Shown here: one piece after another, positions 46,674-56,009 of the stretch
How positions within the stretch are numbered: the first letter of the stretch is position 1
Layout: every line of letters begins with the position of its first letter
Assembly: GCA_945267035.1 (NCBI GenBank)
Contig: CALYOS010000008.1
Location: 1 to 64,000 of the forward strand
Length of the DNA stretch: 64,000 nucleotides
Direction: 5' to 3'
Source of the DNA: an uncultured Neisseriaceae bacterium
GTDB lineage: Bacteria > Pseudomonadota > Gammaproteobacteria > Burkholderiales > Neisseriaceae
The notes under the pieces: generated by a model
Database searches by the model: none
Seen by the model: only the letters and a program-made list of their open reading frames with translations
What the model was told of the DNA's origin: nothing
Made by a program: the position numbers and the translations under genes

Positions 46674-47432
46674 ATGATTACCATCAATCATCTCAATCAT
46701 CAAATAAATGGCACCACCATTTTGCACGATATCAATCTGGTCATTCCAGATCACAGCATTACCGCTCTGATCGGACCAAATGGTGCCGGAAAATCAACTT
46801 TGTTTTCATTGATAGCTCGGCTGCAATCAATACAACAAGGTAGCATTTATCTGGATGAACTGGACGTTAATCACAGTAACTCCACAGTCATTGCTCAAAA
46901 ATTGGCGATACTGTCACAGGATAATGATATTCACAGTCGCATCACCGTACGCGATTTATTGCTTTTTGGTCGTTATCCGCACAATCAAGGACGGGTCAAC
47001 CACCATGATCAGCTGATCGTGGATCAGATTTTACACGCATTCGAATTGCAAACACTTCAGCACCGCTATCTGAGCGCTCTTTCTGGAGGACAGCGTCAGC
47101 GTGCTTTGGTTGCCATGACCTTTTGTCAACAAACCAAACACATCATCCTCGATGAGCCATTGAATAACCTTGATATGTATCATGCGCGCGAGCTGATGCA
47201 ATTACTGAGTCAGCTGACCCAAGAACAAGGATTAACAACGGTTATGGTGGTGCACGATATTAATATGGCTGCAGCCTATGCAGATAACATCGTGGCCTTG
47301 AAAAACGGCCAGATTATTATGCAAGGCTCTCCTAAAGAGCTGATAACTGCAGATAACATGCAAACTATATTTAATTTAGAGGTTGAAGTGATAGAACATA
47401 AAGGTAAACCTCTAGTCATACACCATCATTAA
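46674..47432 (+). CDS. Iron-siderophore ABC transporter ATPase
   Basis: 252-residue ABC ATPase with Walker A GPNGAGKST (residues ~33-41), signature LSGGQRQRALVA, Walker B HIILDEPLNNLD and a switch His in VVHDIN. It is CeuD/VctC-like and powers the two permeases. It lies 71 bases after permease 2, and no hairpin separates them. It closes the iron locus. Confidence 0.93.
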   Translation: MITINHLNHQINGTTILHDINLVIPDHSITALIGPNGAGKSTLFSLIARLQSIQQGSIYLDELDVNHSNSTVIAQKLAILSQDNDIHSRITVRDLLLFGRYPHNQGRVNHHDQLIVDQILHAFELQTLQHRYLSALSGGQRQRALVAMTFCQQTKHIILDEPLNNLDMYHARELMQLLSQLTQEQGLTTVMVVHDINMAAAYADNIVALKNGQIIMQGSPKELITADNMQTIFNLEVEVIEHKGKPLVIHHH

Positions 47433-47757
47433 ATGATCTGGTGCAGAACCATAAACTTAGTGATGATCGATAGTATTAAGATCAGATCATTCAAACCTTA
47501 TGATCATCTAACTTTCATACTTCAGCGCGCATTAAATCAATATAAATCGATTTAAGTGGCAATACCTTTGGGTTGGGATTACTCAACTCACTGTATTCCT
47601 ATTAATTTTCATATTTCAACATTAAATTAATACCAGCAAAAATAATCTCACCTGCTAACAGATTTATTTAATCGCCCAGATTCCTGTATCAAAAAAGCAT
47701 TTTTGCCAAATTTGTTATAATAAGCTTATTCATTAAATTTACGGCAGTGACTGTGCC
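47433..47757. other. Intergenic region before hrpA
   Basis: About 325 AT-rich bases. A TATAAT at 47716-47721, 40 bases before hrpA, is a likely -10 element, but no good -35 was found. No coding sequence or strong hairpin was seen. Confidence 0.5.
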
Positions 47758-50700
47758 ATGTCAGCATACGAATTCAATCAAATCCTGAGTAAAGATCGCT
47801 ACTTTCTGCAACGTGCTTGTAAAAATCCGACCCGTTTTGGCGGAGAGGAAAAAGTAAACAGCCGTTACCAGCGCTCCCATCAGATTTACATGCAACGACT
47901 GCACAACTTACCTGTACCGGAATATGACAACACATTACCTGTACATGAAAAGCGCGCTGAAATCAAAAACGCCATTGCTGAGAATCAAGTAGTCATTGTC
48001 TGTGGTGAGACCGGATCAGGTAAAACCACTCAATTGCCCAAAATTTGCCTGGAATTGGGTCGAGGTGTGGCCGGTCTGATTGGCCATACCCAGCCTAGAC
48101 GATTAGCAGCCAGATCCGTAGCAGAACGGATCGCGGAAGAATTACACAGCCAGATTGGGCAAATTGTTGGTTATAAAGTACGTTTTAACGATAAAACAGC
48201 TGCGCAAAGTTATATCAAACTGATGACCGACGGTATTTTATTGGCAGAAAGTCAAACCGACCATTTTTTAACCGCTTACGACACCATCATTATTGATGAA
48301 GCCCATGAACGCAGTTTAAATATCGACTTTCTGTTAGGCTACTTAAAGCAACTTTTGCCCCGTCGACCAGACCTCAAAGTCATCATCACCTCAGCCACCA
48401 TCGATGCAGAACGCTTTAGCCAACACTTCACCATTCAAGGTAAAGCTGCACCGGTAATCGAAGTATCTGGCCGTACCTATCCGGTGGAAATCCGCTATCG
48501 CCCTCTGCATACTACCGATGCGGATGAAGCAGAAATTGAAATTAACGATGCCATAGTCGATGCAGCAGATGAGCTGGCTCGCGAAGGCAATGGCGACATC
48601 CTCATATTCCTGCCGGGCGAGCGTGAAATACGTGAAGCAGCTCATGCACTTCAACACTCTCCACTACGACAAAATGATGAAATCTTACCCTTATTTGCAC
48701 GCCTTTCTGCCACTGAACAACATAAAATATTTCATCCCAGTGGGCGACAACGCCGAATAATACTCGCCACCAACGTAGCCGAAACCTCGCTCACCGTGCC
48801 TGGTATTCGCTACGTTATTGACACCGGATTGGCACGAGTCAAACGCTACTCTGCACGTGCTAAAGTAGAACAACTCCATATAGAACCCATCAGTCAAGCC
48901 GCTGCACGCCAGCGTGCAGGACGTTGCGGTCGTGTTGCTGCCGGCATCTGTATTCGACTATATAGCGAACAAGATTTTGATCAGCGCCCAGCTTTCACCG
49001 ATCCAGAAATTATCCGTAGCAATCTGGCTGCCGTCATTCTTCGCATGCTTAGCCTCAAACTAGGTGACATTAACGCATTTCCTTTTTTACAGGCTCCTGA
49101 TCAGCGTTACATCAATGACGGCTATCAAATTTTACTTGAACTAGGTGCGGTAAACGAACAAAACCAGCTGAGCAAACTGGGCGAACAAATGGCACGTCTG
49201 CCAGTGGATCCACGTATTAGTCGCATGCTTTTGGCTGGCTCTCGCCTCCAATGCGTGGCAGAAATGTTGATCATCGTCGCTGCACTTTCTATTCAGGATC
49301 CGCGAGAACGCCCCATGGAAGCACGCGAGGCCGCAGCCAAAGCGCATGAGCGCTTTAATGATAAACAATCAGACTTTCTTGCCTACCTGAATATCTGGGA
49401 TTCATATCAGCGCGAGCGTGATAAAGGTTTATCCAATCGTCAAATGATACAGTGGTGTCATCGATACTTTCTCTCTCATCTGCGTATGCGAGAATGGCGT
49501 GAGTTACATCATCAACTGGCACAAATTGCTATCGACATGGGGTTAACGGATAAAACTTCGGTTTACCGTCAAACACCGGTCAATAATATTGAACAACCCA
49601 TAAACAATCCTCATCCAGATCAGGACTTATCCGCCAAACTGAAACAGAAACAAATCGAGCGCCGTCAGCAGCGACATAATCGACAACAAGCTAAAGAAGC
49701 AAGTTATGAACAGATTCACCGCGCACTACTGACCGGCTTAATCGCCAATATTGGTTTAAAGAGTCCAGAAGGCCATGACTATATCGGCGCACGAGGAATT
49801 CATTTTCATCTGTTCCCAGCATCTTCATTGTTCAAAAGCAAACCGAAATGGGTGGTGGCAGCAGAATTAACCGAAACCTCGCGCCTGTATGCTCGTGATG
49901 TCGGTAAAATCGAACCAGAATGGATCGAAAGTGAAGTGCCCCACCTGCTACGTTATCATTATTTCGAGCCACATTGGGAACAAAAACGCGGCGAAGTGGT
50001 CGCCAGCGAACGCATCACTCTGTATGGGTTAACCGTATTACCACGAAGACCAGTTGCCTATGGCCGCATCAATCCAACCGAAGCACGCGAAATATTTATT
50101 CGTGGTGCCTTAGTGGCACAGGAATGCAAACTCAATGCACCATTTTTCCGCCATAATCGACAACTGATTGATGAAGTTGCAGAATTGGAGCACAAATCAC
50201 GCCGACAGGATGTATTGGTTGATGAAGAGGCCTTATTTAGCTTTTATGATCAACGCTTACCTGCCAGCGTTGAAAATCGTGGTCGTCAGTTGCCCTTAGC
50301 CGATATCCGCACATTTGAAATGTGGCGCAAACAGGCTGAACAAGACAATCCAAAACTACTGTATCTTAGTCGTGATGACCTGATGCAACATGCTGCCAGC
50401 AACGTCACCGAAAGCCAGTTTCCTGAATACCTTGATACCAAAGACGGTCAGTGCCCACTTACCTATCGCTTTGAACCTCATCATCCTTTAGACGGCGTTA
50501 CCGTCACCATTCCCCTACCCTTACTCAACCGCATTAATGCTGCTCGGCTTGAGTGGCTGGTACCTGGAATGATCCGGGAAAAACTACAATTATTGATCAA
50601 AGCATTGCCTAAACAAATACGACGCATTTGCGTTCCCGTACCTGATTTCATTACGGCATTTCTCAATAGCAATCCAGACATCAATGCACCTTTATTGCCC

Positions 50701-51783
50701 CAACTGGCTCGCGCCATTGCAAAACAAAGTGGTGATATGCAATTGCTGAATCAAATCGATCTAGACCATTGGCGTGCCCAGCAACTGCCTGCCCACTGTT
50801 ATTTCAACATCATCATAGTAGATGACAGTGGAACAGAACTGGCCACCGGTCGCGATATCAACCTCTTGCAACAACAATTGGGGCAAGCAGCAGCCGTAAC
50901 CTTCCGCGATAATAGCAACGAATTTGAGCGAGATAATATAACCAATTGGGATATTGGTTCCTTACCGGAAAGCATTAAATTTGCTCGTGCGCAGCAACAA
51001 CTCACCGGCTATCTGGCGTTACAAAAACAGAAAAATGGCACCATCGCCCTCAGATTATTTGATACAGCCGAGGCAGCTACTCAAGCACACCGAAAGGGCG
51101 TGATTGCATTAATGAGTATGCAACTGAAAGAACAAGTTAAAGACCTCAATAAAGGACTAGCGGATTTTACCCAAATCGCCATGTTACTAAAACACCTTGG
51201 CACAGATACTTTACGCCAAGATCTAACCCAAACCGTACTTGACCGGGCATTAATCGGTGATGATGAATTACCGCGGGATGAAAAAGCATTCAAAGAACAA
51301 TTGAAGCGTGCCCGTAGTCGTTTGCCTGCGGTAAAAGAAGCCGTTAATCGCTATGCTTTGCAAACCGCTCAAGCTTATGCAGAAGTCAACAGTCATCTGG
51401 GCAGACATCCCTTAACTCAACTACTGCGACAGCACCTTGACAACCTAATTTACCCGGGCTTTGCCAGTGCCACACCATGGCAACAATGGCCTCGATTGCC
51501 GATTTACTTGCAAGCCATGATCAAACGCATGGATAAATATGGCGCTAACCCAGCCAGAGATGCAGCACGAGAAGCCGATGTGCAAGGACTGACCACCATC
51601 TGGCAAACCAAAGTTCAGCAATATCAACAAGACAATCAGCCCATACCCATTGCTATTGCTGATTTTCGCTGGATGCTGGAAGAATTACGCGTCTCACTGT
51701 TTGCTCAAGAGCTAAAAACCCCACATCCCGTTTCCGCTAAACGGCTGAGTAAAGAATGGGATAAGCTGATTGCAATAAAATAA
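47758..51783 (+). CDS. hrpA: ATP-dependent RNA helicase HrpA
   Basis: 1341-residue DEAH-box helicase that helps rescue stalled ribosomes and process some mRNAs. RecA1 has GETGSGKTTQ (Walker A, near residue 83) and IIIDEAHERSLN; RecA2 has LATNVAETSLTVPGIRYVIDTG and the motif QRAGRCGRV. The winged-helix, ratchet and OB domains follow, then a long C-terminal region with DUF3418-type repeats (RFEPHHPLDGVTVTIPLPLLN). Length and domain order agree with E. coli HrpA (about 1300). The N-terminal extension begins MSAYEFNQILSKDRYFLQR. It is a single gene ended by a strong hairpin. Confidence 0.95.
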   Translation: MSAYEFNQILSKDRYFLQRACKNPTRFGGEEKVNSRYQRSHQIYMQRLHNLPVPEYDNTLPVHEKRAEIKNAIAENQVVIVCGETGSGKTTQLPKICLELGRGVAGLIGHTQPRRLAARSVAERIAEELHSQIGQIVGYKVRFNDKTAAQSYIKLMTDGILLAESQTDHFLTAYDTIIIDEAHERSLNIDFLLGYLKQLLPRRPDLKVIITSATIDAERFSQHFTIQGKAAPVIEVSGRTYPVEIRYRPLHTTDADEAEIEINDAIVDAADELAREGNGDILIFLPGEREIREAAHALQHSPLRQNDEILPLFARLSATEQHKIFHPSGRQRRIILATNVAETSLTVPGIRYVIDTGLARVKRYSARAKVEQLHIEPISQAAARQRAGRCGRVAAGICIRLYSEQDFDQRPAFTDPEIIRSNLAAVILRMLSLKLGDINAFPFLQAPDQRYINDGYQILLELGAVNEQNQLSKLGEQMARLPVDPRISRMLLAGSRLQCVAEMLIIVAALSIQDPRERPMEAREAAAKAHERFNDKQSDFLAYLNIWDSYQRERDKGLSNRQMIQWCHRYFLSHLRMREWRELHHQLAQIAIDMGLTDKTSVYRQTPVNNIEQPINNPHPDQDLSAKLKQKQIERRQQRHNRQQAKEASYEQIHRALLTGLIANIGLKSPEGHDYIGARGIHFHLFPASSLFKSKPKWVVAAELTETSRLYARDVGKIEPEWIESEVPHLLRYHYFEPHWEQKRGEVVASERITLYGLTVLPRRPVAYGRINPTEAREIFIRGALVAQECKLNAPFFRHNRQLIDEVAELEHKSRRQDVLVDEEALFSFYDQRLPASVENRGRQLPLADIRTFEMWRKQAEQDNPKLLYLSRDDLMQHAASNVTESQFPEYLDTKDGQCPLTYRFEPHHPLDGVTVTIPLPLLNRINAARLEWLVPGMIREKLQLLIKALPKQIRRICVPVPDFITAFLNSNPDINAPLLPQLARAIAKQSGDMQLLNQIDLDHWRAQQLPAHCYFNIIIVDDSGTELATGRDINLLQQQLGQAAAVTFRDNSNEFERDNITNWDIGSLPESIKFARAQQQLTGYLALQKQKNGTIALRLFDTAEAATQAHRKGVIALMSMQLKEQVKDLNKGLADFTQIAMLLKHLGTDTLRQDLTQTVLDRALIGDDELPRDEKAFKEQLKRARSRLPAVKEAVNRYALQTAQAYAEVNSHLGRHPLTQLLRQHLDNLIYPGFASATPWQQWPRLPIYLQAMIKRMDKYGANPARDAAREADVQGLTTIWQTKVQQYQQDNQPIPIAIADFRWMLEELRVSLFAQELKTPHPVSAKRLSKEWDKLIAIK

Positions 51784-51796
51784 AACCCCGACCAAA

Positions 51797-51825
51797 GCAC
51801 ACAAATATTAATCATATTTGTGTGC
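51797..51825 (+). terminator. Hairpin after hrpA
   Basis: Perfect 12-bp stem GCACACAAATAT with ATATTTGTGTGC, five-base loop, 14 bases after the stop. It lacks a T tract, so termination may need Rho or the hairpin may only protect the RNA end. Confidence 0.6.
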
Positions 51826-52008
51826 TCAACAATTAGCCACAATAAGAAATAAAACCTCAGCCTATAAAATCATGAATATGCTGTTGGTGAAGTCTAGCTC
51901 AGTATCACGTAACCATAATGAAACAAGCTGGACATCAATACCGATAAAATTATGTCTTTGTATTGCTAGCACTAACCACTACGAGCCCCTAATTTATGCA
52001 ATGAGCAC

Positions 52009-52587
52009 CTAATTAAATACCGCAACACGGATCTTTTCCACATCAACATTTTCAATATATTTGACGATATTGGGGTAAACATTATAGTGATGTCCAAATT
52101 CAGGCTTCATTAATTCTTCAATTGCCTGAGATTTAGTCCAGTTTTGAAAAACTATCCGATACATTGCCACAACCACACCAGTACGATCACTACCATGCCA
52201 GCAATGAATTAAAACCGGTTTTGGATAACGATGTATTGCTCGTAGCGCCTCAATAACCTTTGCATCAGTGATTTTACCGGCACGCATTTTAACAGCAACT
52301 GCTGACAATTTCGTGTCCACCATTTCAGCTTCATCACTGTGCCATTGACGCAGATTAATAATCGTTTTGACACCCATTTTTTCAAGATATTGCATCTCTT
52401 GTGCTGTCGGTTGTTCAGACCGAAAAAGATCTTCAGATATCCGATAAAAATTATTGGGTAAATTAGTTGGTTGGTTGATTTGCGTCTGACAGCCACTGGC
52501 AAGCAAACACACTACAAACATAAAATTAATGAATTTAGTCAACCAATTTATACCAAATAGCAGCATCTTATTTATCATTATGAGCAT
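52009..52587 (-). CDS. Lipoprotein dual-specificity phosphatase-like protein
   Basis: 192-residue protein with a lipoprotein signal (hydrophobic NFMFVVCLLASGC, lipid Cys at 33). A tyrosine/dual-specificity phosphatase domain follows. The signature HCX5R reads HCWHGSDRTG with C129 and R135. The start NNFYRISEDLFRSEQPTAQEMQYLEKMGVKTIINLR is the typical leading part of the DSP-like lipoprotein family. It is expected to face the periplasm or outer membrane. The substrate is unknown; phosphoinositide or phosphotyrosine are possible. Three ATGs occur within the first eight codons, and the first was kept. The gene is convergent with hrpA. Confidence 0.85.
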   Translation of the reverse strand: MLIMINKMLLFGINWLTKFINFMFVVCLLASGCQTQINQPTNLPNNFYRISEDLFRSEQPTAQEMQYLEKMGVKTIINLRQWHSDEAEMVDTKLSAVAVKMRAGKITDAKVIEALRAIHRYPKPVLIHCWHGSDRTGVVVAMYRIVFQNWTKSQAIEELMKPEFGHHYNVYPNIVKYIENVDVEKIRVAVFN

Positions 52588-53155
52588 GTAACAAAAACTT
52601 TTCTAAAAGCAGAATCCAACATCATCGTCATACATATTTATGGTAAGTAAATCGAAGCAAAACAGTAAAATATCATTTCAAAGGTCAATCAATGTTCCCA
52701 TTCAGCCAATCCCTCTCATACCCAAACCCACATTAATCAAAAATCATAACATAAATCAATGCCAGACTATGCTGCTACTTGTACCAAACAGCCCTCTGCT
52801 AAATAGACCTGTTATGAATATATTGCCCTCATTGACAGCCTAACTGGACTTCAACATCATACAAACCAAGTCTTTATAGAGAAATACGCAAACCCAGTTA
52901 ACGACAATAAAGTCAGCATATGATCAACATCTCAATCATATAATCAATTACTTAACCAAAACTTAACCCTTGCCAAATAAAAAAGCAAAAATCAATATTT
53001 ACCCAAAAAAATAAAAAATAACAATATTGAAAAATTGATAATTAACAATTACTTATCTTAAAAGAATCTACGTAGACAGCTTTGAGCAATAGTAGTTTAC
53101 TTAAAAATACAAAGACAAAAGTCTTAATTTTTAAATAAAAATAAGGAGATTCAAA
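52588..53155. other. AT-rich intergenic region before the ferritin-like gene
   Basis: About 570 bases. It should hold the promoters of the divergent phosphatase and ferritin-like genes. A plus-strand frame of 67 codons at 52640-52843 shows no family features. No repeat, hairpin or operator was recognised with confidence. Confidence 0.45.
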
Positions 53156-53731
53156 ATGGGCAAACCACTTAAACGCGACGTAAAATTCAGCACCTTTGAT
53201 GAATTAAGAACCAACGCGCGCAAAAATTATCAAGATGGTGCAGTAACCTCAACTTACGAACTGGATGTCAATAAAGTCATAGAAATGCTCAACATAGCCT
53301 TGGCGTCAGAATGGGTATGCGTATTGCGCTATTTACGTCATTATTATATGGCTAAGGGTTTGTTTATGGACGCAGTTAAAGAAGAATTTATGGAGCATGC
53401 TGAGCAAGAACAAAAACATGCAGAAATGTTGGCAGAACGTATCACACAGCTTGGCGGTGAACCAGATCTGAATCCCGATGTCTTCATCCAACGCTCGCCA
53501 ACCGAATACGTAGAAGGCGAAACCTTACGTGACATGGTTGAATCAGATCTAATTGCAGAACGCATTGTTATCGACTTATATCGTCAAACCATCATGTACG
53601 TAGGCGATTACGATACCACCACCAAACGTATGCTGGAACACATACTTGCTGAGGAAGAAGATCATGCCGATGAATTATCGGATATGATGGAAGGTTTGGA
53701 CGGAAAACCAGTATCAAGCAAAATCATCTAA
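53156..53731 (+). CDS. Ferritin-like (bacterioferritin-related) protein
   Basis: 191-residue four-helix ferritin-like protein. Helix A has ALASEWVCVLRYLRHYYMAKGL with an iron-ligand Glu. Helix B has FMEHAEQEQKHAEMLAERITQLGG, carrying the ExxH. Helix C has ESDLIAERIVIDLYRQTIMYVGD, and helix D has LEHILAEEEDHADELSDMMEG, carrying the second ExxH. The layout is that of a diiron carboxylate site, so iron storage or oxidative-stress protection is likely. It differs from heme-bearing Bfr by an N-terminal extension of about 30 residues; a Dps-like protein is an alternative. AAGGAG lies eight bases before the ATG and a terminator follows closely. Confidence 0.85.
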   Translation: MGKPLKRDVKFSTFDELRTNARKNYQDGAVTSTYELDVNKVIEMLNIALASEWVCVLRYLRHYYMAKGLFMDAVKEEFMEHAEQEQKHAEMLAERITQLGGEPDLNPDVFIQRSPTEYVEGETLRDMVESDLIAERIVIDLYRQTIMYVGDYDTTTKRMLEHILAEEEDHADELSDMMEGLDGKPVSSKII

Positions 53732-53739
53732 TATTCTCC

Positions 53740-53772
53740 AAAATATCCGCACCACTTCCGTGCGGATATTTT
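53740..53772 (+). terminator. Terminator after the ferritin-like gene
   Basis: A 13-bp perfect stem, AAAATATCCGCAC (53740-53752) with GTGCGGATATTTT (53760-53772), seven-base loop, ending in T4. It lies 8 bases after the stop and may work in both directions, toward purF as well. Confidence 0.88.
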
Positions 53773-53881
53773 ATCTATACCGTCATGACCATCAAAACCA
53801 CCTGTCAACAAAATTCATTGCCAATCAATATCATTCCTTCTGCAAATTCTTCACTGCGCAACCACCGACAAACTCAACCAT

Positions 53882-55417
53882 TTAATCCTCTTCATCATCT
53901 TCATTTTCCTGCACACTCACACTGTGCTCGATCAGCCCCGGCACCGCGAAGGTAACCAGATTATGTTTATTATCTGACAGCCGTTGTAAATAGGCTTCAT
54001 CAATATCTCCGGTAATATAGCGACCATCAAAGCAAGAACTGTCAAATCCTTCGATTTGCGGATTCAGACTTAAAACCACTGCTTTAAGATCCTCCAAATC
54101 TTGAAAAACCACACCATCAGCACCGATTTCCTCAGCCACCTGATCTGCATCACGCTGATAAGATATCAACTCTTCACGCGTGGGCATATCAATACCGTAA
54201 ACATTTGGAAATAAAACCGCCGGAGCTGCTGAGGCAAAATAAACCTTAGTTGCCCCTGCTTCTCGAACCATATCAACTATTTCACGGCTGGTGGTGCCTC
54301 GCACAATAGAGTCATCAACCAGCAACACTCTTTTTCCCTTAAATTCATAATTCATTGGATTAAGTTTCTGCCGTACCGACTTCTTCCGCACAGATTGTCC
54401 CGGCATAATAAACGTTCTACCAATATAGCGGTTTTTAAATAACCCTTCACGGTACGGTTTATTAAGATGTTGCGCCAATTCCATAGCACTAGGGCGACTG
54501 GTATCCGGCACCGGCATAACCACATCAATATCATCTAAATTGAGCGTTCGCCTCACCTTCTCGGCCAGCGTGATACCCATGTTCAGCCGTGCCTGATAAA
54601 CTGATACTCCGTCCATAACCGAGTCTGGACGGGCGAAATAGACATATTCAAATAAACATGGCATTAAATGTGGCTGTTGTACACATTGACGGGAAAATAA
54701 TTGACCATCGTTACTGATAAATATCGCCTCTCCTGGAGCTACATCGCGCATTAATTCAAAATCCAAACTGGGAAAAACCACTGATTCAGAAGCCACCACA
54801 AAATCAGTTTCTCCGTTTTTTACTCGCTTGCCCAAACATAACGGCCGTATTCCAAACGGATCACGAAATGCCAACAAACCATATCCAGCAATTAAGGCAA
54901 CCACCCCATAAGCTCCATGAACACGCTGATGTAAAGCAGTCACAGCAGCAAAAATATCTTCCAGATTCAAAGAAGTTCGATCACCCACCTGATGTTCCAA
55001 CTCACAAGCCAAAACATTCAGTAAAACCTCCGAATCAGAACGAGTATTAATGTGGCGAAGATCACCAAAACAGACATTCTTGAATAATTCTTCAGTGTTG
55101 GTCAGATTGCCATTATGTGCCAGTACAATACCAAACGGAGAATTAACATAAAAAGGCTGGGCTTCAGCACTACAATTGGCATTACCGGCAGTAGGATAAC
55201 GTACATGGGCAATACCAACCTGTCCTACTAATTCACGCATATTACGCGTTCGGAATACATCCCGAACCATTCCTCGCCCTTTATGCATGTGAAACATAGT
55301 GCCTTCAGCGGTCACAATTCCGGCAGCATCCTGACCACGGTGCTGTAGCATTTGTAAACCGTCATACAACAACTGATTAACCCCTTCATGAGCAACAATA
55401 CCCAAAACACCGCACAT
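53882..55417 (-). CDS. purF: Amidophosphoribosyltransferase PurF
   Basis: 511-residue enzyme catalysing the first committed step of purine synthesis (PRPP plus glutamine to phosphoribosylamine). The start at 55417 was chosen because MCGVLGIVAHEG puts the catalytic Cys at position 2, exposed after Met removal, and a GGAG lies six bases ahead. An ATG four codons earlier is excluded on this ground. The N-terminal Ntn glutaminase domain has HNGNLTN. The PRPP-binding loop is VLLVDDSIVRGTTS and the metal-binding C-terminal part has TREELISY. An unusual acidic end (SVQENEDDEED) completes the chain. cvpA lies upstream with a hairpin between, a pairing (cvpA-purF) common in proteobacteria. Confidence 0.95.
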   Translation of the reverse strand: MCGVLGIVAHEGVNQLLYDGLQMLQHRGQDAAGIVTAEGTMFHMHKGRGMVRDVFRTRNMRELVGQVGIAHVRYPTAGNANCSAEAQPFYVNSPFGIVLAHNGNLTNTEELFKNVCFGDLRHINTRSDSEVLLNVLACELEHQVGDRTSLNLEDIFAAVTALHQRVHGAYGVVALIAGYGLLAFRDPFGIRPLCLGKRVKNGETDFVVASESVVFPSLDFELMRDVAPGEAIFISNDGQLFSRQCVQQPHLMPCLFEYVYFARPDSVMDGVSVYQARLNMGITLAEKVRRTLNLDDIDVVMPVPDTSRPSAMELAQHLNKPYREGLFKNRYIGRTFIMPGQSVRKKSVRQKLNPMNYEFKGKRVLLVDDSIVRGTTSREIVDMVREAGATKVYFASAAPAVLFPNVYGIDMPTREELISYQRDADQVAEEIGADGVVFQDLEDLKAVVLSLNPQIEGFDSSCFDGRYITGDIDEAYLQRLSDNKHNLVTFAVPGLIEHSVSVQENEDDEED

Positions 55418-55434
55418 CTGAAACTCCATTCAAG

Positions 55435-55473
55435 ACAAAAAAATACGCGCGTTCTAAATAGATAAAACGCGCG
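55435..55473 (-). terminator. Hairpin with T tract between cvpA and purF
   Basis: CGCGCGTT (55446-55453) pairs with AACGCGCG (55466-55473). On the minus strand the stem is followed by TATTTTTTTGTC, a rho-independent terminator form. It sits between cvpA and purF, so it could act as an attenuator or allow purF to have a separate start. Confidence 0.75.
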
Positions 55474-55494
55474 AGATATAGTTATATTCCATTA

Positions 55495-55995
55495 CTATCT
55501 TACCGTTGAAGAAGGTAATTTTTCAATTACTGAGGATGGCAAATAGGGAATCGCCAGCAAAGCTATGTGCCCAAAAGTGCTGGCAGTTGCCGAATTACGC
55601 CATGTAGGCGTTTGTGGTAAATCAGTGAAAGAACAAATGATGACAACCAAAGTCACCATAATTACCCCTTTAACAATTCCGAAACAGGCACCCAAAAAAC
55701 GATTCACTCCTCCCAATCCCATAGATTGTAAAAAAGTAGTGATTAAAGTACGAAACAAACGTTGCACAATCATCATGACCACAAAAATAATGATAAAAGA
55801 CAGACCAAAAGCGATCTCTCTTGGTTGCATACTGGCAAACGCTATATCCGCCAAATGTGGAGCAAAAAATTTTGCTACAATGAATGACACAATCCAGCTT
55901 AGCAAAGAAGCTACTTCATTTACTAATCCACGCATCATGGCCATCAGCGTGGTCAGCAAAATAAAACCAAGTGCAAATAAATCAAACGTGGTCAT
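55495..55995 (-). CDS. cvpA: CvpA family membrane protein
   Basis: 166-residue inner-membrane protein with four helices. It starts with TTFDLFALGFILLTTLMAMMRGLVNEVASLLSWIV, the family signature GLxxEvxSLl, followed by the helices near 60-80 and 95-130 (FLGACFGIVKGVIMVTLVVII). CvpA is needed for colicin V export in E. coli and is generally linked to envelope integrity. It is placed directly before purF and after a SPOR protein gene 14 bases away, forming a cell-envelope and purine gene string. Confidence 0.9.
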   Translation of the reverse strand: MTTFDLFALGFILLTTLMAMMRGLVNEVASLLSWIVSFIVAKFFAPHLADIAFASMQPREIAFGLSFIIIFVVMMIVQRLFRTLITTFLQSMGLGGVNRFLGACFGIVKGVIMVTLVVIICSFTDLPQTPTWRNSATASTFGHIALLAIPYLPSSVIEKLPSSTVR

Positions 55996-56009
55996 GCAAC
56001 TACCATTCC

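Noticed and set aside
52640..52843. 67-codon plus-strand frame before the ferritin-like gene
   Set aside because: Composition is that of translated AT-rich intergenic DNA; no start signal, domain or hydrophobic pattern supports it.
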